DNA from: Candidatus Bathyarchaeota archaeon
Lineage (GTDB): Archaea; Thermoproteota; Bathyarchaeia; Bathyarchaeales; Bathycorpusculaceae
Length of the DNA stretch: 64,000 nucleotides
Direction: 5' to 3'
Assembly: GCA_026014485.1 (NCBI GenBank)
Contig: JAOZIE010000020.1
Coordinates: forward strand, 25,221 to 89,220
Shown: positions 17,551 to 26,807 of the stretch, piece by piece
How positions within the stretch are numbered: position 1 is the first letter of the stretch
Layout: each line of letters opens with the position of its first letter
The notes under the pieces: generated by a model
Told to the model about the DNA's origin: nothing
The model's input: the letters and a program-made list of their open reading frames with translations, nothing else
Databases searched by the model: none
Made by a program: the position numbers and the translations under genes

Positions 17551-18830
17551 TGCCTAAATATGTGATTGTAGGCGCTTGTGCAGCAGGTATAGGCGCAGTT
17601 GAAGCCATACGTGAAGTGGATCCAGCGGGCGAAATAGTTGTTATATCTGAGGAGCAGTGCAGCTATTACAGCCGACCCATGATAAGCGACTTTGTAAGCG
17701 GCAAAGCTGACCTTGAGAAAATGAAGACCCGAGACGACCAGTTCTGGCAGAAAAACGCCGTTAAAGCGTTAACTGGCAAGAAAGCCGCCCGCCTAAACAC
17801 CGCTGAACACACGGTGGTGCTGGAAGACGGCACTCCAGTTAGCTACGAGAAGCTGCTTTTAGCTACAGGCGGCAGACCCTTCGTGCCCAAGATGGAGGGG
17901 CAAGACAAGGAGGGCGTTTATACGTTCACTAACATTGCCGATGCCGAACGGTTAGCCGAAAAAATAGGCACTGAAGGCGCAAAAAGCGCGGTGGTTATAG
18001 GCGCTGGGCTAATCGGTATAAGCGTCACCGAAGCCCTCACCAAACGAGGCGTAAAAGTTACTTTAGTCGAGTTACAGGACAAAATCCTCAGCCTACTGCT
18101 GGACCCAACCGCCTCTGAAATAGTGGAGGCTGTTGTCCGCAAAGCAGGCGTCAACGTAGTCCCGGGGCAGTCTGTCCAGAAAATCCTTGGCAAACCCGAC
18201 AATGACGCCGTCGTGGGCAGTGTTGTCCTAACTAAGGGCGACCAAGTTCCCTGTGACATGGTTATTGTTGCCATAGGTGTCATACCCCGCATTGAGCTTG
18301 CGGCAGGTACCGATGTGAAGACGAACCGCGGCATAGTCGTGGATAACTGCATGCAGACCAACGTGCCTGACGTGTACGCCAGCGGAGACGTAGCAGAAAC
18401 CTACGATTTCATACTGAACCAAAACCGTTCCCTGCCGCTTTGGCCCCTTGCCGTTCTTGAGGGCAAAGTTGCAGGCTACAACATGGCGGGGAAAAAGACT
18501 GATTACACGGGCGGAACCAACATGAGTTCGCTTAAGTACTTTGGCATACCCATAGTTTCCATAGGGTTAGCTAACCCCAAACCCGACCCTGCCCTAGAAA
18601 TCATGCTCAGCCAAGACGAGGAAAAAGGCGTCTACAAGAAGCTTGTCCTCAAAGACAACGTTATCGTAGGCATGACTTTCCTTGGCGACATCGAACGCGC
18701 AGGCATCCTGTTCTACCTCATGAAGAACAAGGTTAACGTCAAAAAATTCAAAGATGTGCTCCTCAAGGATGACTTTGGGCTAGCTGCTTTGCCGCTGAGT
18801 GTACGTAGAGAAATGAATTTGGAGAAGTAA
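17550..18830 (+). CDS. FAD/NAD(P)H-dependent oxidoreductase of the glutamate synthase operon
   Basis: 426 aa, NADH oxidase/CoA-disulfide reductase-like fold. FAD-binding VIVGACAAGIGAVEAI at the N-terminus, then NAD(P)-binding SAVVIGAGLIGISVTEAL at about residue 145, and FAD-closing VYASGDVAET. CSYYSRP near residue 40 holds a Cys close to where related enzymes have their redox Cys. It probably feeds electrons from NAD(P)H to the ferredoxin-like subunit. Start overlaps the previous stop (TGATG). Confidence 0.9.
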   Translation: MPKYVIVGACAAGIGAVEAIREVDPAGEIVVISEEQCSYYSRPMISDFVSGKADLEKMKTRDDQFWQKNAVKALTGKKAARLNTAEHTVVLEDGTPVSYEKLLLATGGRPFVPKMEGQDKEGVYTFTNIADAERLAEKIGTEGAKSAVVIGAGLIGISVTEALTKRGVKVTLVELQDKILSLLLDPTASEIVEAVVRKAGVNVVPGQSVQKILGKPDNDAVVGSVVLTKGDQVPCDMVIVAIGVIPRIELAAGTDVKTNRGIVVDNCMQTNVPDVYASGDVAETYDFILNQNRSLPLWPLAVLEGKVAGYNMAGKKTDYTGGTNMSSLKYFGIPIVSIGLANPKPDPALEIMLSQDEEKGVYKKLVLKDNVIVGMTFLGDIERAGILFYLMKNKVNVKKFKDVLLKDDFGLAALPLSVRREMNLEK

Positions 18831-18835
18831 TCAAG

Positions 18836-19975
18836 ATGAACGAATCAGACAGAAACATCATAAACCCATTCGGCAACGACAAGGACTTTGCAGGCTGTAG
18901 CATATTTGGCATGATGAACTTGGAGGGCAAACGCTTCGGTAGCAAAGACCCCGTCCGCGCCATCTCCAACATGCATGAACGCAGCAACGGCTTAGGCGGC
19001 GGCTTTGCAGTTTACGGTATTTACCCCCAATTCAAGGACTACTACGCCTTCCACGTGATGTACCTGAGTCGCGATGCTAAAGACAAAACCGACCGCATAC
19101 TGGCTTCTTGCTTCAACATAATCTACGATGAAGAGATGCAAACCCGACCCGCGAACGTAGTTGACCCGCCGCTGGTGTGGCGTTACTTCGTGCAGCCCAA
19201 AAAGAACCGCCCCCAAAACCAGTCGGAAGATGACTGCGTAATCAACGCCGTTATGCGCATCAACACCGAGACAGGCAAGGCATTCGTGTTCAGCAGCGGC
19301 AAAGACATGGGCGTCTTCAAGGGTGTTGGCTTCCCCGAGGACATCGCAGATTACTTCTGCCTCAACGACTATCAGGGTTACCTGTGGAGCTGCCACGGGC
19401 GGTTCCCAACAAACACGCCTGGCTGGTGGGGCGGCGCACATCCATTCAACATACTCGACTGGACCGTCGTGCATAACGGTGAATTATCCAGCTATGGCAT
19501 AAACCGCCGCTACCTCGAAATGTACGGCTACAAATGCACCCTGCAAACCGACACCGAAGTGCTCGCCTACGCCGTGGACCTGCTCATGCGCAGACAGCAA
19601 CTGCCAATTGAGCTGGTTTCGAAGATTCTTGCTTCGCCTTTCTGGTCCGAAATCGACTATCTGGAGCCGAAAAAGAAGCAGGCGTTGCAGGCGTTGCGAC
19701 AAACGTATGGTAGCCTGTTGATGAATGGTCCCTTCAGCATCATCGTGGCGCACCACGGCGAAATGATTGGGTTAACCGACCGCATCAAGCTGCGTCCCAT
19801 GATTGCAGCAACCAAAGGTGACATGCTTTACCTTTCCAGCGAAGAAGCCTCAATTCGTTTGGTTTCGCCTATGCTGGACCGCTTATGGACGGCGCGGGGC
19901 GGTGAACCCCTTATCGGCAGAGTCGGCGACAAAAAGCTTATCGAGAAACGCGCAAAGTTGGAGGTTTCCCATTAA
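18836..19975 (+). CDS. Glutamate synthase, glutaminase (class II amidotransferase) subunit
   Basis: 379 aa. Class II glutaminase: nucleophile Cys in AGCSIFGMMN, then MHERSNGLGGGFAVYG, WSCHGRFPTNTPGWWGGAHP, DWTVVHNGELSSYGINR. It releases ammonia from glutamine for the synthase core. The nucleophile is Cys21, so a 20-residue propeptide must be removed to expose it if the usual N-terminal nucleophile chemistry holds. Starts 5 nt after the flavoprotein and overlaps the next gene by one base. Confidence 0.95.
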   Translation: MNESDRNIINPFGNDKDFAGCSIFGMMNLEGKRFGSKDPVRAISNMHERSNGLGGGFAVYGIYPQFKDYYAFHVMYLSRDAKDKTDRILASCFNIIYDEEMQTRPANVVDPPLVWRYFVQPKKNRPQNQSEDDCVINAVMRINTETGKAFVFSSGKDMGVFKGVGFPEDIADYFCLNDYQGYLWSCHGRFPTNTPGWWGGAHPFNILDWTVVHNGELSSYGINRRYLEMYGYKCTLQTDTEVLAYAVDLLMRRQQLPIELVSKILASPFWSEIDYLEPKKKQALQALRQTYGSLLMNGPFSIIVAHHGEMIGLTDRIKLRPMIAATKGDMLYLSSEEASIRLVSPMLDRLWTARGGEPLIGRVGDKKLIEKRAKLEVSH

Positions 19976-21486
19976 TGAAGAGTTACCTGCCCCCCGAGTA
20001 CATCATAGAGCGCGACGAAGAGAAATGTATCCGCTGCAAGGTCTGCGTGAACCAATGCACTTACGAAACACACAGCTACGACGAGGAAGACGATGTCATC
20101 CGCAGCAAAGACGAAAACTGTGTGAATTGCCAGCGATGCGTAACCTTCTGCCCTACCCATGCGCTTACGATTAAGAAAAATCCAAGCGCCTACCGCGAAA
20201 ACGACAACATGACTAACGACGTAATTAAAGACATCAAGAAGCAGGCTGAAACAGGCGGCGTTTTGCTGACGGGTATGGGTAACCCTAAGCCTTCGTTGAC
20301 CTACTGGGACAAACTGCTAGTGAACGCCAGCCAAGTTACAAACCCGTCAATTGACCCGTTGCGGGAACCTATGGAAATCCGTACTTACTTGGGTGCAAAG
20401 CCTGATGCGTTGGAAATGAAGTACAAAGACGGCGACATAGACCTCACAACAAAGCTTTCTCCGCAGTTGACGTTGGAGACTCCAATTATGTTCTCTGCGA
20501 TGAGCTACGGCGCCATCAGCCTCAACACCCACGAATCCCTAGCACGGGCAGCTACAAAGGCAGGAACGTACTTTAACACAGGCGAAGGTGGCTTAGACCC
20601 CTCTCTCTACAAGTACGGCGAACACACCATCGTCCAAGTGGCTTCAGGCAGATTCGGCGTCCACAGCAAGTATCTCCACGCAGGCGCCGCCGTTGAAATC
20701 AAAATCGGTCAAGGCGCCAAGCCAGGCATCGGTGGGCACCTGCCAGGTGAAAAAGTCACTGACCTCATTGCCAAGACCCGCATGATTCCCGTTGGCACCG
20801 ACGCGCTTTCTCCTGCGCCTCAGCATGACATTTACAGCATCGAAGACTTACGCCAACTTATCTACGCCCTCAAAGAGGCAACTAACTATGAGAAGCCTAT
20901 TTCGGTGAAAATCGCGGCAGTTCACAACGTAGCAGCAATAGCAAGTGGTATTGTCCGTGCAGGTGCCGATATCGTTGCCATCGATGGTGTACGCGGCTCC
21001 ACTGGGGCAGCCCCCAAAGTCATACGGGACAACGTAGGCATACCCATAGAACTCGCCATAGCCAGCGTAGACCAACGTCTCCGTGACGAAGGCATCCGCA
21101 ATCACGCTTCCATCGTGGCGGCTGGCGGCTTCCGAAACAGCGGCGACATCTTGAAAGCTATCGCGCTGGGTGCAGACGCTGTTTACATTGCAACGGCGGC
21201 GCTTATCTCCATCGGCTGCACGGTGTGCCAGAAATGCTACACCGGCAAGTGCCCTTGGGGTATTGCTACGCCTGATCCTTGGATTGGCAAACGTGTGAAC
21301 CCCGACATCGCGTCGGAGCGGCTGGTCAATTTGCTGCGTGGCTGGAGCATGGAAATTAAAGACATGATGGGCGGCATGGGCGTCAATGCTATCGAAAGCC
21401 TCCGTGGCAACCGTTTGCATTTGCGTGGTGTGAACTTGACGGATACAGAACTGAAAATCTTAGGCGTAAAAATGGCAGGTGACTAG
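19975..21486 (+). CDS. gltB: Glutamate synthase, FMN/Fe-S core subunit
   Basis: 503 aa. An N-terminal two-cluster ferredoxin domain (CIRCKVCVNQC and CVNCQRCVTFC) precedes the FMN-binding (beta/alpha)8 glutamate synthase domain: MFSAMSYGAISLNTHESLA, NTGEGGLDPSLYKYG, GQGAKPGIGGHLPGEKV, ADIVAIDGVRGSTGAAPK. The cluster motif CTVCQKCYTGKCPWGI supplies the 3Fe-4S site. It condenses 2-oxoglutarate with ammonia from the glutaminase subunit to give glutamate. Stop/start overlap with the glutaminase gene. Confidence 0.96.
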   Translation: MKSYLPPEYIIERDEEKCIRCKVCVNQCTYETHSYDEEDDVIRSKDENCVNCQRCVTFCPTHALTIKKNPSAYRENDNMTNDVIKDIKKQAETGGVLLTGMGNPKPSLTYWDKLLVNASQVTNPSIDPLREPMEIRTYLGAKPDALEMKYKDGDIDLTTKLSPQLTLETPIMFSAMSYGAISLNTHESLARAATKAGTYFNTGEGGLDPSLYKYGEHTIVQVASGRFGVHSKYLHAGAAVEIKIGQGAKPGIGGHLPGEKVTDLIAKTRMIPVGTDALSPAPQHDIYSIEDLRQLIYALKEATNYEKPISVKIAAVHNVAAIASGIVRAGADIVAIDGVRGSTGAAPKVIRDNVGIPIELAIASVDQRLRDEGIRNHASIVAAGGFRNSGDILKAIALGADAVYIATAALISIGCTVCQKCYTGKCPWGIATPDPWIGKRVNPDIASERLVNLLRGWSMEIKDMMGGMGVNAIESLRGNRLHLRGVNLTDTELKILGVKMAGD

Positions 21487-22294
21487 TATGGTGGTTCAAA
21501 CACAGAAAGTTAAAGCGGAAATCAGCCCACGATTCCTTCCCCGCGTTACCGTTGAAGGCAGCATCTACAAAATCGATGCTCAAGACCTACACTACAAAGA
21601 ACTAAACACCTTGCTACGCGAGCTAGATGCAATGGGCGTAGAGAAGGTGGAGTTAAGCAACGTTTACGGGCAACGATACATCGGAACCGACCTGAAGACA
21701 AAAATGAAAATCGACATCTACGGTACCCCCGGCAACGACTTAGCTGCATTCATGGACGGACAAACAATCGAAGTACACGGCAACACTCAGGATTGCATAG
21801 CTAACACAATGAACGACGGCAAAATCGTCATCCACGGCAGGGCAGGCGATATCACAGGCTACGGCATGCGAGGCGGCAAAATGTTCATTCGCGACGACGC
21901 AGGCTACCGTGTAGGCATCCATATGAAGGAGTACATGAGCAACAAGCCCTACATGGTTGTCGGTGGAACAGCAGAGGATTTCCTAGCCGAATACATGGCA
22001 GGTGGTGTACTGCTCGTCTTAGGCTTAACCTTGAAGAAAGGTGAACAGCACAAGTCACGATTTGTAGGTACAGGCATGCACGCCGGTATTCTTTACGTAC
22101 GCGGCGAAATTTCCCATCTGGGCAAAGAAGTCAAAATGATGGATGTCGACAAAAAGGACTTAGCCGTAATTGGCGACCTCGTGAAGGAGTACTGCGGCTA
22201 CTTCAACGCGGACTACGACAAAATCATGGCGGGCAAATTCGTGAAAATCGTGCCTTACTCAAGCAGACCCTACGGCAGAATCTACGCCTACTAA
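21479..22294 (+). CDS. Glutamate synthase, GXGXG beta-helix subunit
   Basis: 271 aa (GTG 21479; ATG 21488 also possible). Right-handed beta-helix with repeated Gly motifs: HGRAGDITGYGMRGGKMFI, GYRVGIHMKEY, YMAGGVLLVLGL, GTGMHAGILYVRG. It is the C-terminal domain of bacterial GltB encoded separately, as in many archaea, and holds the core together. Last gene of the operon. Confidence 0.94.
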   Translation: MTSMVVQTQKVKAEISPRFLPRVTVEGSIYKIDAQDLHYKELNTLLRELDAMGVEKVELSNVYGQRYIGTDLKTKMKIDIYGTPGNDLAAFMDGQTIEVHGNTQDCIANTMNDGKIVIHGRAGDITGYGMRGGKMFIRDDAGYRVGIHMKEYMSNKPYMVVGGTAEDFLAEYMAGGVLLVLGLTLKKGEQHKSRFVGTGMHAGILYVRGEISHLGKEVKMMDVDKKDLAVIGDLVKEYCGYFNADYDKIMAGKFVKIVPYSSRPYGRIYAY

Positions 22295-22305
22295 ACCCAA
22301 CAACT

Positions 22306-22323
22306 TTCTTTTTCGATTTTTTT
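22306..22323 (+). terminator. Poly-T terminator after the glutamate synthase operon
   Basis: T-rich run TTTCTTTTTCGATTTTTTTA starting 12 nt after the last stop codon, the usual archaeal termination signal. Confidence 0.5.
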
Positions 22324-22361
22324 ATCTGGACAAATTAAATGTTATTAGGTTCCTCGCCCAA

Positions 22362-22739
22362 ATGAGTAATTGGTCGGAAAATTTGGAGTTTCAGCTCGGT
22401 TGCTGCGGTTTGAACTGTAATGAATGCCCCGTTTTCGTAGCCACCGCCAACAATGACGAAAGTCTTAGGCAAAAAACCCTTGTTGAATGGTCAAAACTCT
22501 ACGCGGATTTCCTCCCAAAGCCTCTTGAACCCAGCGACATGAACTGCAAGGGATGCTACTCGCAGAACCTGTTCGTAGGCTGCATAAACTGCTCGATTAG
22601 GAAGTGCTGTGGCGAAAAGAACCTGAACAACTGCGGAGGCTGCGCGGAATTTGGCAATTGTGAAATGTTGAATGGGTTTTTCTCGTTTGGGCATAAGAAA
22701 GCAAAAGAAAACCTCGAGCGCGTGCGAACGTCTCGTTAA
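22362..22739 (+). CDS. Cys-rich DUF3795-like protein
   Basis: 125 aa with 17 Cys, in the DUF3795 pattern: LGCCGLNCNECPVFVAT at the start, MNCKGCYSQNLFVGCINCSI in the middle, and CCGEKNLNNCGGCAEFGNC at the end. Probably binds metal or an Fe-S cluster; biochemical role unknown. Convergent with the toroid protein gene, with stop codons 5 nt apart. Confidence 0.8.
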   Translation: MSNWSENLEFQLGCCGLNCNECPVFVATANNDESLRQKTLVEWSKLYADFLPKPLEPSDMNCKGCYSQNLFVGCINCSIRKCCGEKNLNNCGGCAEFGNCEMLNGFFSFGHKKAKENLERVRTSR

Positions 22740-22743
22740 CGGC

Positions 22744-23745
22744 TTAATAGAATCTTTTGAGTATTCGTGCAATCGTTAAGGTTAGCCATAGGCGTCTTTC
22801 TTGTGTTGTTTTGTTTGTTTTGGAGGAGGCTTTTTCTTTTGTGTAGTATAGGTTCCATAAGCCGTCGGCTGATTGATTGTCAACAAGCCAATTTAACGCT
22901 TTTTTTATGTCAGGGTCATTTTTTGAGTAGCCCATCACGGAAAGGGAGTCAAGCGTGGTTACAATGTTTGGCCACCAGAACTGGAATGTCACCCAGTATT
23001 TGGCGTCTTGGTAGGAAGTGTAAACGTCTGGCTTAAAGAAACGTGATTTGAGCAAATCAGCAGCTTTCAAAGCCTCCTTTGAGCGCCTATATTTTGGGTG
23101 TGCTGCGAAAGCTCGAAGGGCCATGTCGGTCCAGTTGTGAGAGAAAGGCTTTGTTCTGTCAGGTTCTAGTGGTTCAGCGTAGACGCTTGTTATTTGGATC
23201 CACGTTTTTTTGTCTATCTCGTGGGTTAAGATGGGTATGGTCCATCCGCCGTCGTCTTGCCTCATCGAAAGCAGCCAGTTAAGCCCTTTCTTCACTCGCG
23301 GGTCATCTTCGTATCCTGCTTTTATGAGAAGTGCCAGTATTGCTCCCGTATAGTAGGTAGCATACTGGTTTGCCAGCATTCCCCTGATGTCGCCTTGTGA
23401 GGTCTGGCAGGAAAACAAGAATTCTGAGGCTTTCCGTGTGCCCTCATGCTTGTTATTTAGCTCATACTGCTCGATTAATATGCGGAGGGTCTTCCATGTT
23501 TGAACTAGCGAGTAATGGTACTTTGGGTAGCTAACTGTTTCTTTTCCCGTATGTTTCCATGAGCCATCAGATTGCTGTTTTCGAAATGCCTTCTGAACGT
23601 CGGGTAACTGCCAGATATAGTTTATTTGCTTCACGTTTTCTCCAAGCAGGTCGCGTTTTGCAAAGTATGCAACCGCTTCGTTGCCTGCAGACAGCAAAAT
23701 TGGTGTAGGGTCAAGCTTAAGCGGCGTTAGCCATTTTTGTGACAT
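22744..23745 (-). CDS. Terpenoid-cyclase/prenyltransferase-like alpha/alpha-toroid protein
   Basis: 333 aa. Repeats of the toroid fold carry QW-like motifs: KQQSDGSWKHTG, MRQDDGGWTIP and DNQSADGLWNLYY. The squalene-cyclase catalytic DxDD and the protein prenyltransferase zinc ligands are not evident, so an active cyclase is doubtful. There is no signal peptide. A TATA element, AGTTTTATAATGC, lies near 23780-23792. Divergent from the TIR-like gene. Function unknown. Confidence 0.75.
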   Translation of the reverse strand: MSQKWLTPLKLDPTPILLSAGNEAVAYFAKRDLLGENVKQINYIWQLPDVQKAFRKQQSDGSWKHTGKETVSYPKYHYSLVQTWKTLRILIEQYELNNKHEGTRKASEFLFSCQTSQGDIRGMLANQYATYYTGAILALLIKAGYEDDPRVKKGLNWLLSMRQDDGGWTIPILTHEIDKKTWIQITSVYAEPLEPDRTKPFSHNWTDMALRAFAAHPKYRRSKEALKAADLLKSRFFKPDVYTSYQDAKYWVTFQFWWPNIVTTLDSLSVMGYSKNDPDIKKALNWLVDNQSADGLWNLYYTKEKASSKTNKTTQERRLWLTLTIARILKRFY

Positions 23746-23902
23746 CTCTCTCCCTCTTGGAAAGTACCAAGAAATGCATTATAAAACTTACCGTAAACCC
23801 CAGAAATCACCTCAAAGTGAAAGTGCCTTCCAGAAACTGTTTCTTCACACAACAAGACAAATAGCTTGGCAGTTTCATATCACCTGTCGGAGCCATGAAT
23901 CT

Positions 23903-24499
23903 ATGTCGCCCAAAGACGTCCAGATATTTGTTGCCTTCAGTAAACATGACAAAGAAACCGTCAAACGTTTCGGCTCAGCCACAGCCAAAGAATCCGTTGC
24001 CCTACACAAGGCAGAGTTCGAAGTTCAGAAAGCTGCTCCCGCGTGGCAGACTGTCCGTGATTCTTTGGCGGCTTCAAAGGCGCTGTTTTTCTTGGTGGGT
24101 CCCAAGTTGGTGGAAGCTAAAGTTAAGGGCGGTGATGAATGGGCGCAAATACAGATGTGGATGGGCTACGAGTTGGGGCTTGCCGTTGCGTTGAAGCTTG
24201 ATATGTGGGTTATCTGCGACAACGATGTAACAATAAACTTTCCCGTACCTTACCTAAACAATTACTCGCTGGGTATAGAGACTAAATCTAACGGGTACGA
24301 AGCCAAGGTTATACGTAGCTACGGGGAAGGTGCCAAGTTCGAATTCGGCTACAGCAAAACCCGCCGATATTTCTGCCCAAATAAGGCGTGCGGAGCCCAA
24401 TACAACCTGCATAACGTCCTACAGAAAGGTGAAACTATCGTTTGTCCCTCATGCTTGAAAGTGCAGCGTTTCCCAAACGGGTGGCAACTACAACTCTGA
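23903..24499 (+). CDS. TIR-like domain protein with C-terminal zinc ribbon
   Basis: 198 aa from ATG 23903 (GGAG 10 nt upstream). The frame opens earlier, at 23681, but that part overlaps the divergent gene. The N-terminal 125 residues look Rossmann-like and TIR-like: QIFVAFSKHDKET, VRDSLAASKALFFLVGP, then WAQIQMWMGYELGLAVAL with a glutamate where NAD-cleaving TIR domains have one, and LDMWVICDN. The C-terminus has CPNKACGAQY and CPSCLKVQRF, a four-Cys zinc ribbon. A nucleoside deoxyribosyltransferase-like fold is an alternative. Role, defence or signalling, is not shown. Confidence 0.5.
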   Translation: MSPKDVQIFVAFSKHDKETVKRFGSATAKESVALHKAEFEVQKAAPAWQTVRDSLAASKALFFLVGPKLVEAKVKGGDEWAQIQMWMGYELGLAVALKLDMWVICDNDVTINFPVPYLNNYSLGIETKSNGYEAKVIRSYGEGAKFEFGYSKTRRYFCPNKACGAQYNLHNVLQKGETIVCPSCLKVQRFPNGWQLQL

Positions 24500-24535
24500 G
24501 AAAGCAAAAAGAAAAAGGAATAGGGAACCTGAAGC

Positions 24536-25366
24536 CTACTTTTTCCTTGTCAAAACAAACGCCAAAACAACAACGACGATGATGGCGACAACAACTGCAG
24601 CAGCTATCAAATAAATTAATGTCTGGTCTGCGCCTTCATTATCTTCTGGTGTTGCCGTTGGAGAAGGTGTGGCTGAAGGTGAAGACGTGTGGGTTGGCAA
24701 AACGGTTGCAGTTGGCGTAGGCGCTTGGGTTGGGTTTGCTGTCGTGGTCGGCGTAGGCGCAGGTGAGGAAGTGGTTGTAGGTAGAGTGCCTGTTACGCTT
24801 AACTGTGTTATGCTTCTGCCTCCTGAACCCTCCATAACTAAGCCTTCTGGGCCGACAATTATGAGCCGTGGGGCTGGTTGATAGCTGCTTGGTAGGTCGG
24901 TGCCGTTAACTTGGTACGCCAGAATGACTGTTACGGGCTGAGTTTGATCCTGCTGGGTTCCCGTGATATTGTTATAGGTTTTGTACTCGAGGTTTAGGTT
25001 TAATCCGCTGTATACCATGTCGTAGGTAAAGCTGTTGGTGCCTTGCCCCGTAACCGCGATTGTGCAATCTGGAGAAATGCCGCCTACCTCATTACAAAGG
25101 TGCAGCAGCGAAACACCTGTCCAGAGACCACCGTTTACTATCTTCTGGTTTGTCTGATAGAATCCACCGTACCCTGTGACGTTAGGCATTGCCTGCAGCT
25201 CAGTGAGCGTGAAGTTTTTTGTAGCTCCCCCCGCACCAGTGACCAACACAGTGGGAGTTGCTGTTTGAGCACATGCCACATATGAAACGCTGCAAGCAGC
25301 GGACAATGAAGCGACTAAAACAACTGCAACAAGAATGCTGAAAACTTTTTTGTTTCCGTTAATCAT
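24536..25366 (-). CDS. Surface protein with molybdopterin-oxidoreductase-like domain, PT-rich stalk and C-terminal anchor
   Basis: 276 aa. Signal peptide to about residue 33. A sulfite-oxidase-type fold fragment follows (KNFTLTELQAMPNVTGYGGF, WTGVSLLHLCNEVGG, APRLIIVGPEG). A Thr/Pro/Ser stalk covers residues about 187-235, and one membrane helix then a basic RKK tail ends the protein. The molybdenum-binding Cys of true enzymes is not apparent, so it is likely a binding or structural module on the cell surface. Convergent with the TIR-like gene. Confidence 0.75.
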   Translation of the reverse strand: MINGNKKVFSILVAVVLVASLSAACSVSYVACAQTATPTVLVTGAGGATKNFTLTELQAMPNVTGYGGFYQTNQKIVNGGLWTGVSLLHLCNEVGGISPDCTIAVTGQGTNSFTYDMVYSGLNLNLEYKTYNNITGTQQDQTQPVTVILAYQVNGTDLPSSYQPAPRLIIVGPEGLVMEGSGGRSITQLSVTGTLPTTTSSPAPTPTTTANPTQAPTPTATVLPTHTSSPSATPSPTATPEDNEGADQTLIYLIAAAVVVAIIVVVVLAFVLTRKK

Positions 25367-25690
25367 ATCCTTATCATCTACTTCTTTCTATGTCTGGCGA
25401 TAATTGTCGATGTGAAAATATGAACATTTCGCAATACCCACAAAATCGCCCAATTTAGCAAAATTCAGGTACCCCTTTCACATTTCAGGCGGTCGGGCTC
25501 CAGTTTTTGCCTCCACCCCCTTAGTTTCGGAAAATTTAGGGGTCTTCTGGCTTAGGCGCGAAATGTTGATGCCCTCTTCCAGGGTCAGTTATAAGAGACC
25601 TCTCTTAGACTTTTAGAATCTTCAATCTGTCACCCAAGAATTAGCAGGAAGAGTTTTCGCCTATGAAGTTACCAGAACCTGTGAAAGGAA
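25367..25690. other. Intergenic region upstream of the ribosomal operon
   Basis: No gene supported. Divergent regulatory space between the surface protein and rps13. The stretch 25491-25560 is unusually C/T- then G-rich and could hide an untranslated RNA, but I found no tRNA or known RNA fold. Confidence 0.3.
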
Positions 25691-25700
25691 GGTTTAAATA
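25691..25700 (+). promoter_or_regulatory. BRE/TATA promoter of the ribosomal operon
   Basis: GGTTTAAATA with upstream purines (GAAAGGAA) as BRE. Expected transcription start near 25720, giving a 30-nt leader to rps13. Confidence 0.6.
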
Positions 25701-25749
25701 AACACCAACTCATTTCGTATATGCTTCAAGCTTAACGGATGAAAAATAA

Positions 25750-26226
25750 ATGTCATCTCAGGAATTTCGTCACATAGTCCGCATATTAGGGTCTGACTCA
25801 GCAGGAACTCTGAAGGCATTTTACGCCGTGACAAAAATAAAAGGCGTAAGCCTCAGCCTCTCCCACGCCATCCTCAAGAAGGCAGGCGTTAACCCCAACC
25901 TGCGGGCAGGCTTCCTCAGCGACTCGGACATCGCCAAGATTGAGGAAATCGTTAAAGACCCTGCAAAATACAATTTACCAGGCTGGCTTTTTAACCGTCG
26001 AAAAGACACGGAAACAGGAAAAAATCTGCATCTCATAAGCGCAGACCTTGTTCTCCAAACCAAAAACGATATCGATAGCGCCAAAAGTATACGGTCATGG
26101 CGCGGATACCGTCACGCCTACAGTCTGAAAGTCCGCGGGCAAAGAACCAAAACCACGGGCAGGCAAGGCAAATCATTGGGTGTCAAGAAGAAGACGGTTC
26201 AATCTAAACCCTCTGGAGGCAAATAA
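25750..26226 (+). CDS. rps13: 30S ribosomal protein S13
   Basis: 158 aa, archaeal length. FRHIVRILGSDSAGTLKAFY at the N-terminus, helix-two-turn-helix middle, and the C-terminal rRNA-binding RGQRTKTTGRQGKSLGVKKK. It sits in the head of the small subunit. First gene of the S13-S4-S11-RpoD operon, with 2-nt spacing to S4. Confidence 0.98.
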   Translation: MSSQEFRHIVRILGSDSAGTLKAFYAVTKIKGVSLSLSHAILKKAGVNPNLRAGFLSDSDIAKIEEIVKDPAKYNLPGWLFNRRKDTETGKNLHLISADLVLQTKNDIDSAKSIRSWRGYRHAYSLKVRGQRTKTTGRQGKSLGVKKKTVQSKPSGGK

Positions 26227-26228
26227 GT

Positions 26229-26807
26229 ATGGGTGACCCGAAGCGACAAAGACGAAAATTTGATACCCCCCGTTTCCCCTGGCGCAAAGACATCCTCGAC
26301 GAAGAGTTGAAACTCATCGGCACGTATGGCTTGCGGAACAAGCACGAACTTTGGCGCCATGAAACTCAACTTAGCAAGTTCCGAAGTATTGCCCGCACTC
26401 TCATCGGCAAATCTGCTGAGGAACGCATGAAAATGGAGAATGAGCTTCTTACAAAACTCAAGAAACTTGGTGTTCTCCAAGACACAGCAGTTTTAGACGA
26501 CGTTTTGGACTTGTCCCTTGAAGACCTGCTGGAGCGCAGGCTGCAAACGTTGGTCTTCAGGAAGAATCTGACCAAAACGGTGCACCAAGCTAGGCAGTTT
26601 ATCACACACGGACACGTTACTTTGAACAATAGGCGAGTAACCGTTCCCGGCTACCTCGTGTCCAAAGAAGAAGAACAGACCCTCATATACGCGGCGGAAA
26701 GCCAGTTTGTTAACGAGGCACATCCCACTAGAGTAGCTATGACTGTGGTGGCTAAGCCGCGGCAGTTTACTCAACCACGCGACCGAAGAAGAGGCGGTAG
26801 ATTTTGA
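26229..26807 (+). CDS. rps4: 30S ribosomal protein S4
   Basis: 192 aa. The S4 domain is [20 protein letters not shown] then [20 protein letters not shown], with the archaeal N-terminus [19 protein letters not shown]. Primary 16S rRNA binder in small-subunit assembly. Its stop overlaps the S11 start by four bases. Confidence 0.98.
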   Translation: MGDPKRQRRKFDTPRFPWRKDILDEELKLIGTYGLRNKHELWRHETQLSKFRSIARTLIGKSAEERMKMENELLTKLKKLGVLQDTAVLDDVLDLSLEDLLERRLQTLVFRKNLTKTVHQARQFITHGHVTLNNRRVTVPGYLVSKEEEQTLIYAAESQFVNEAHPTRVAMTVVAKPRQFTQPRDRRRGGRF

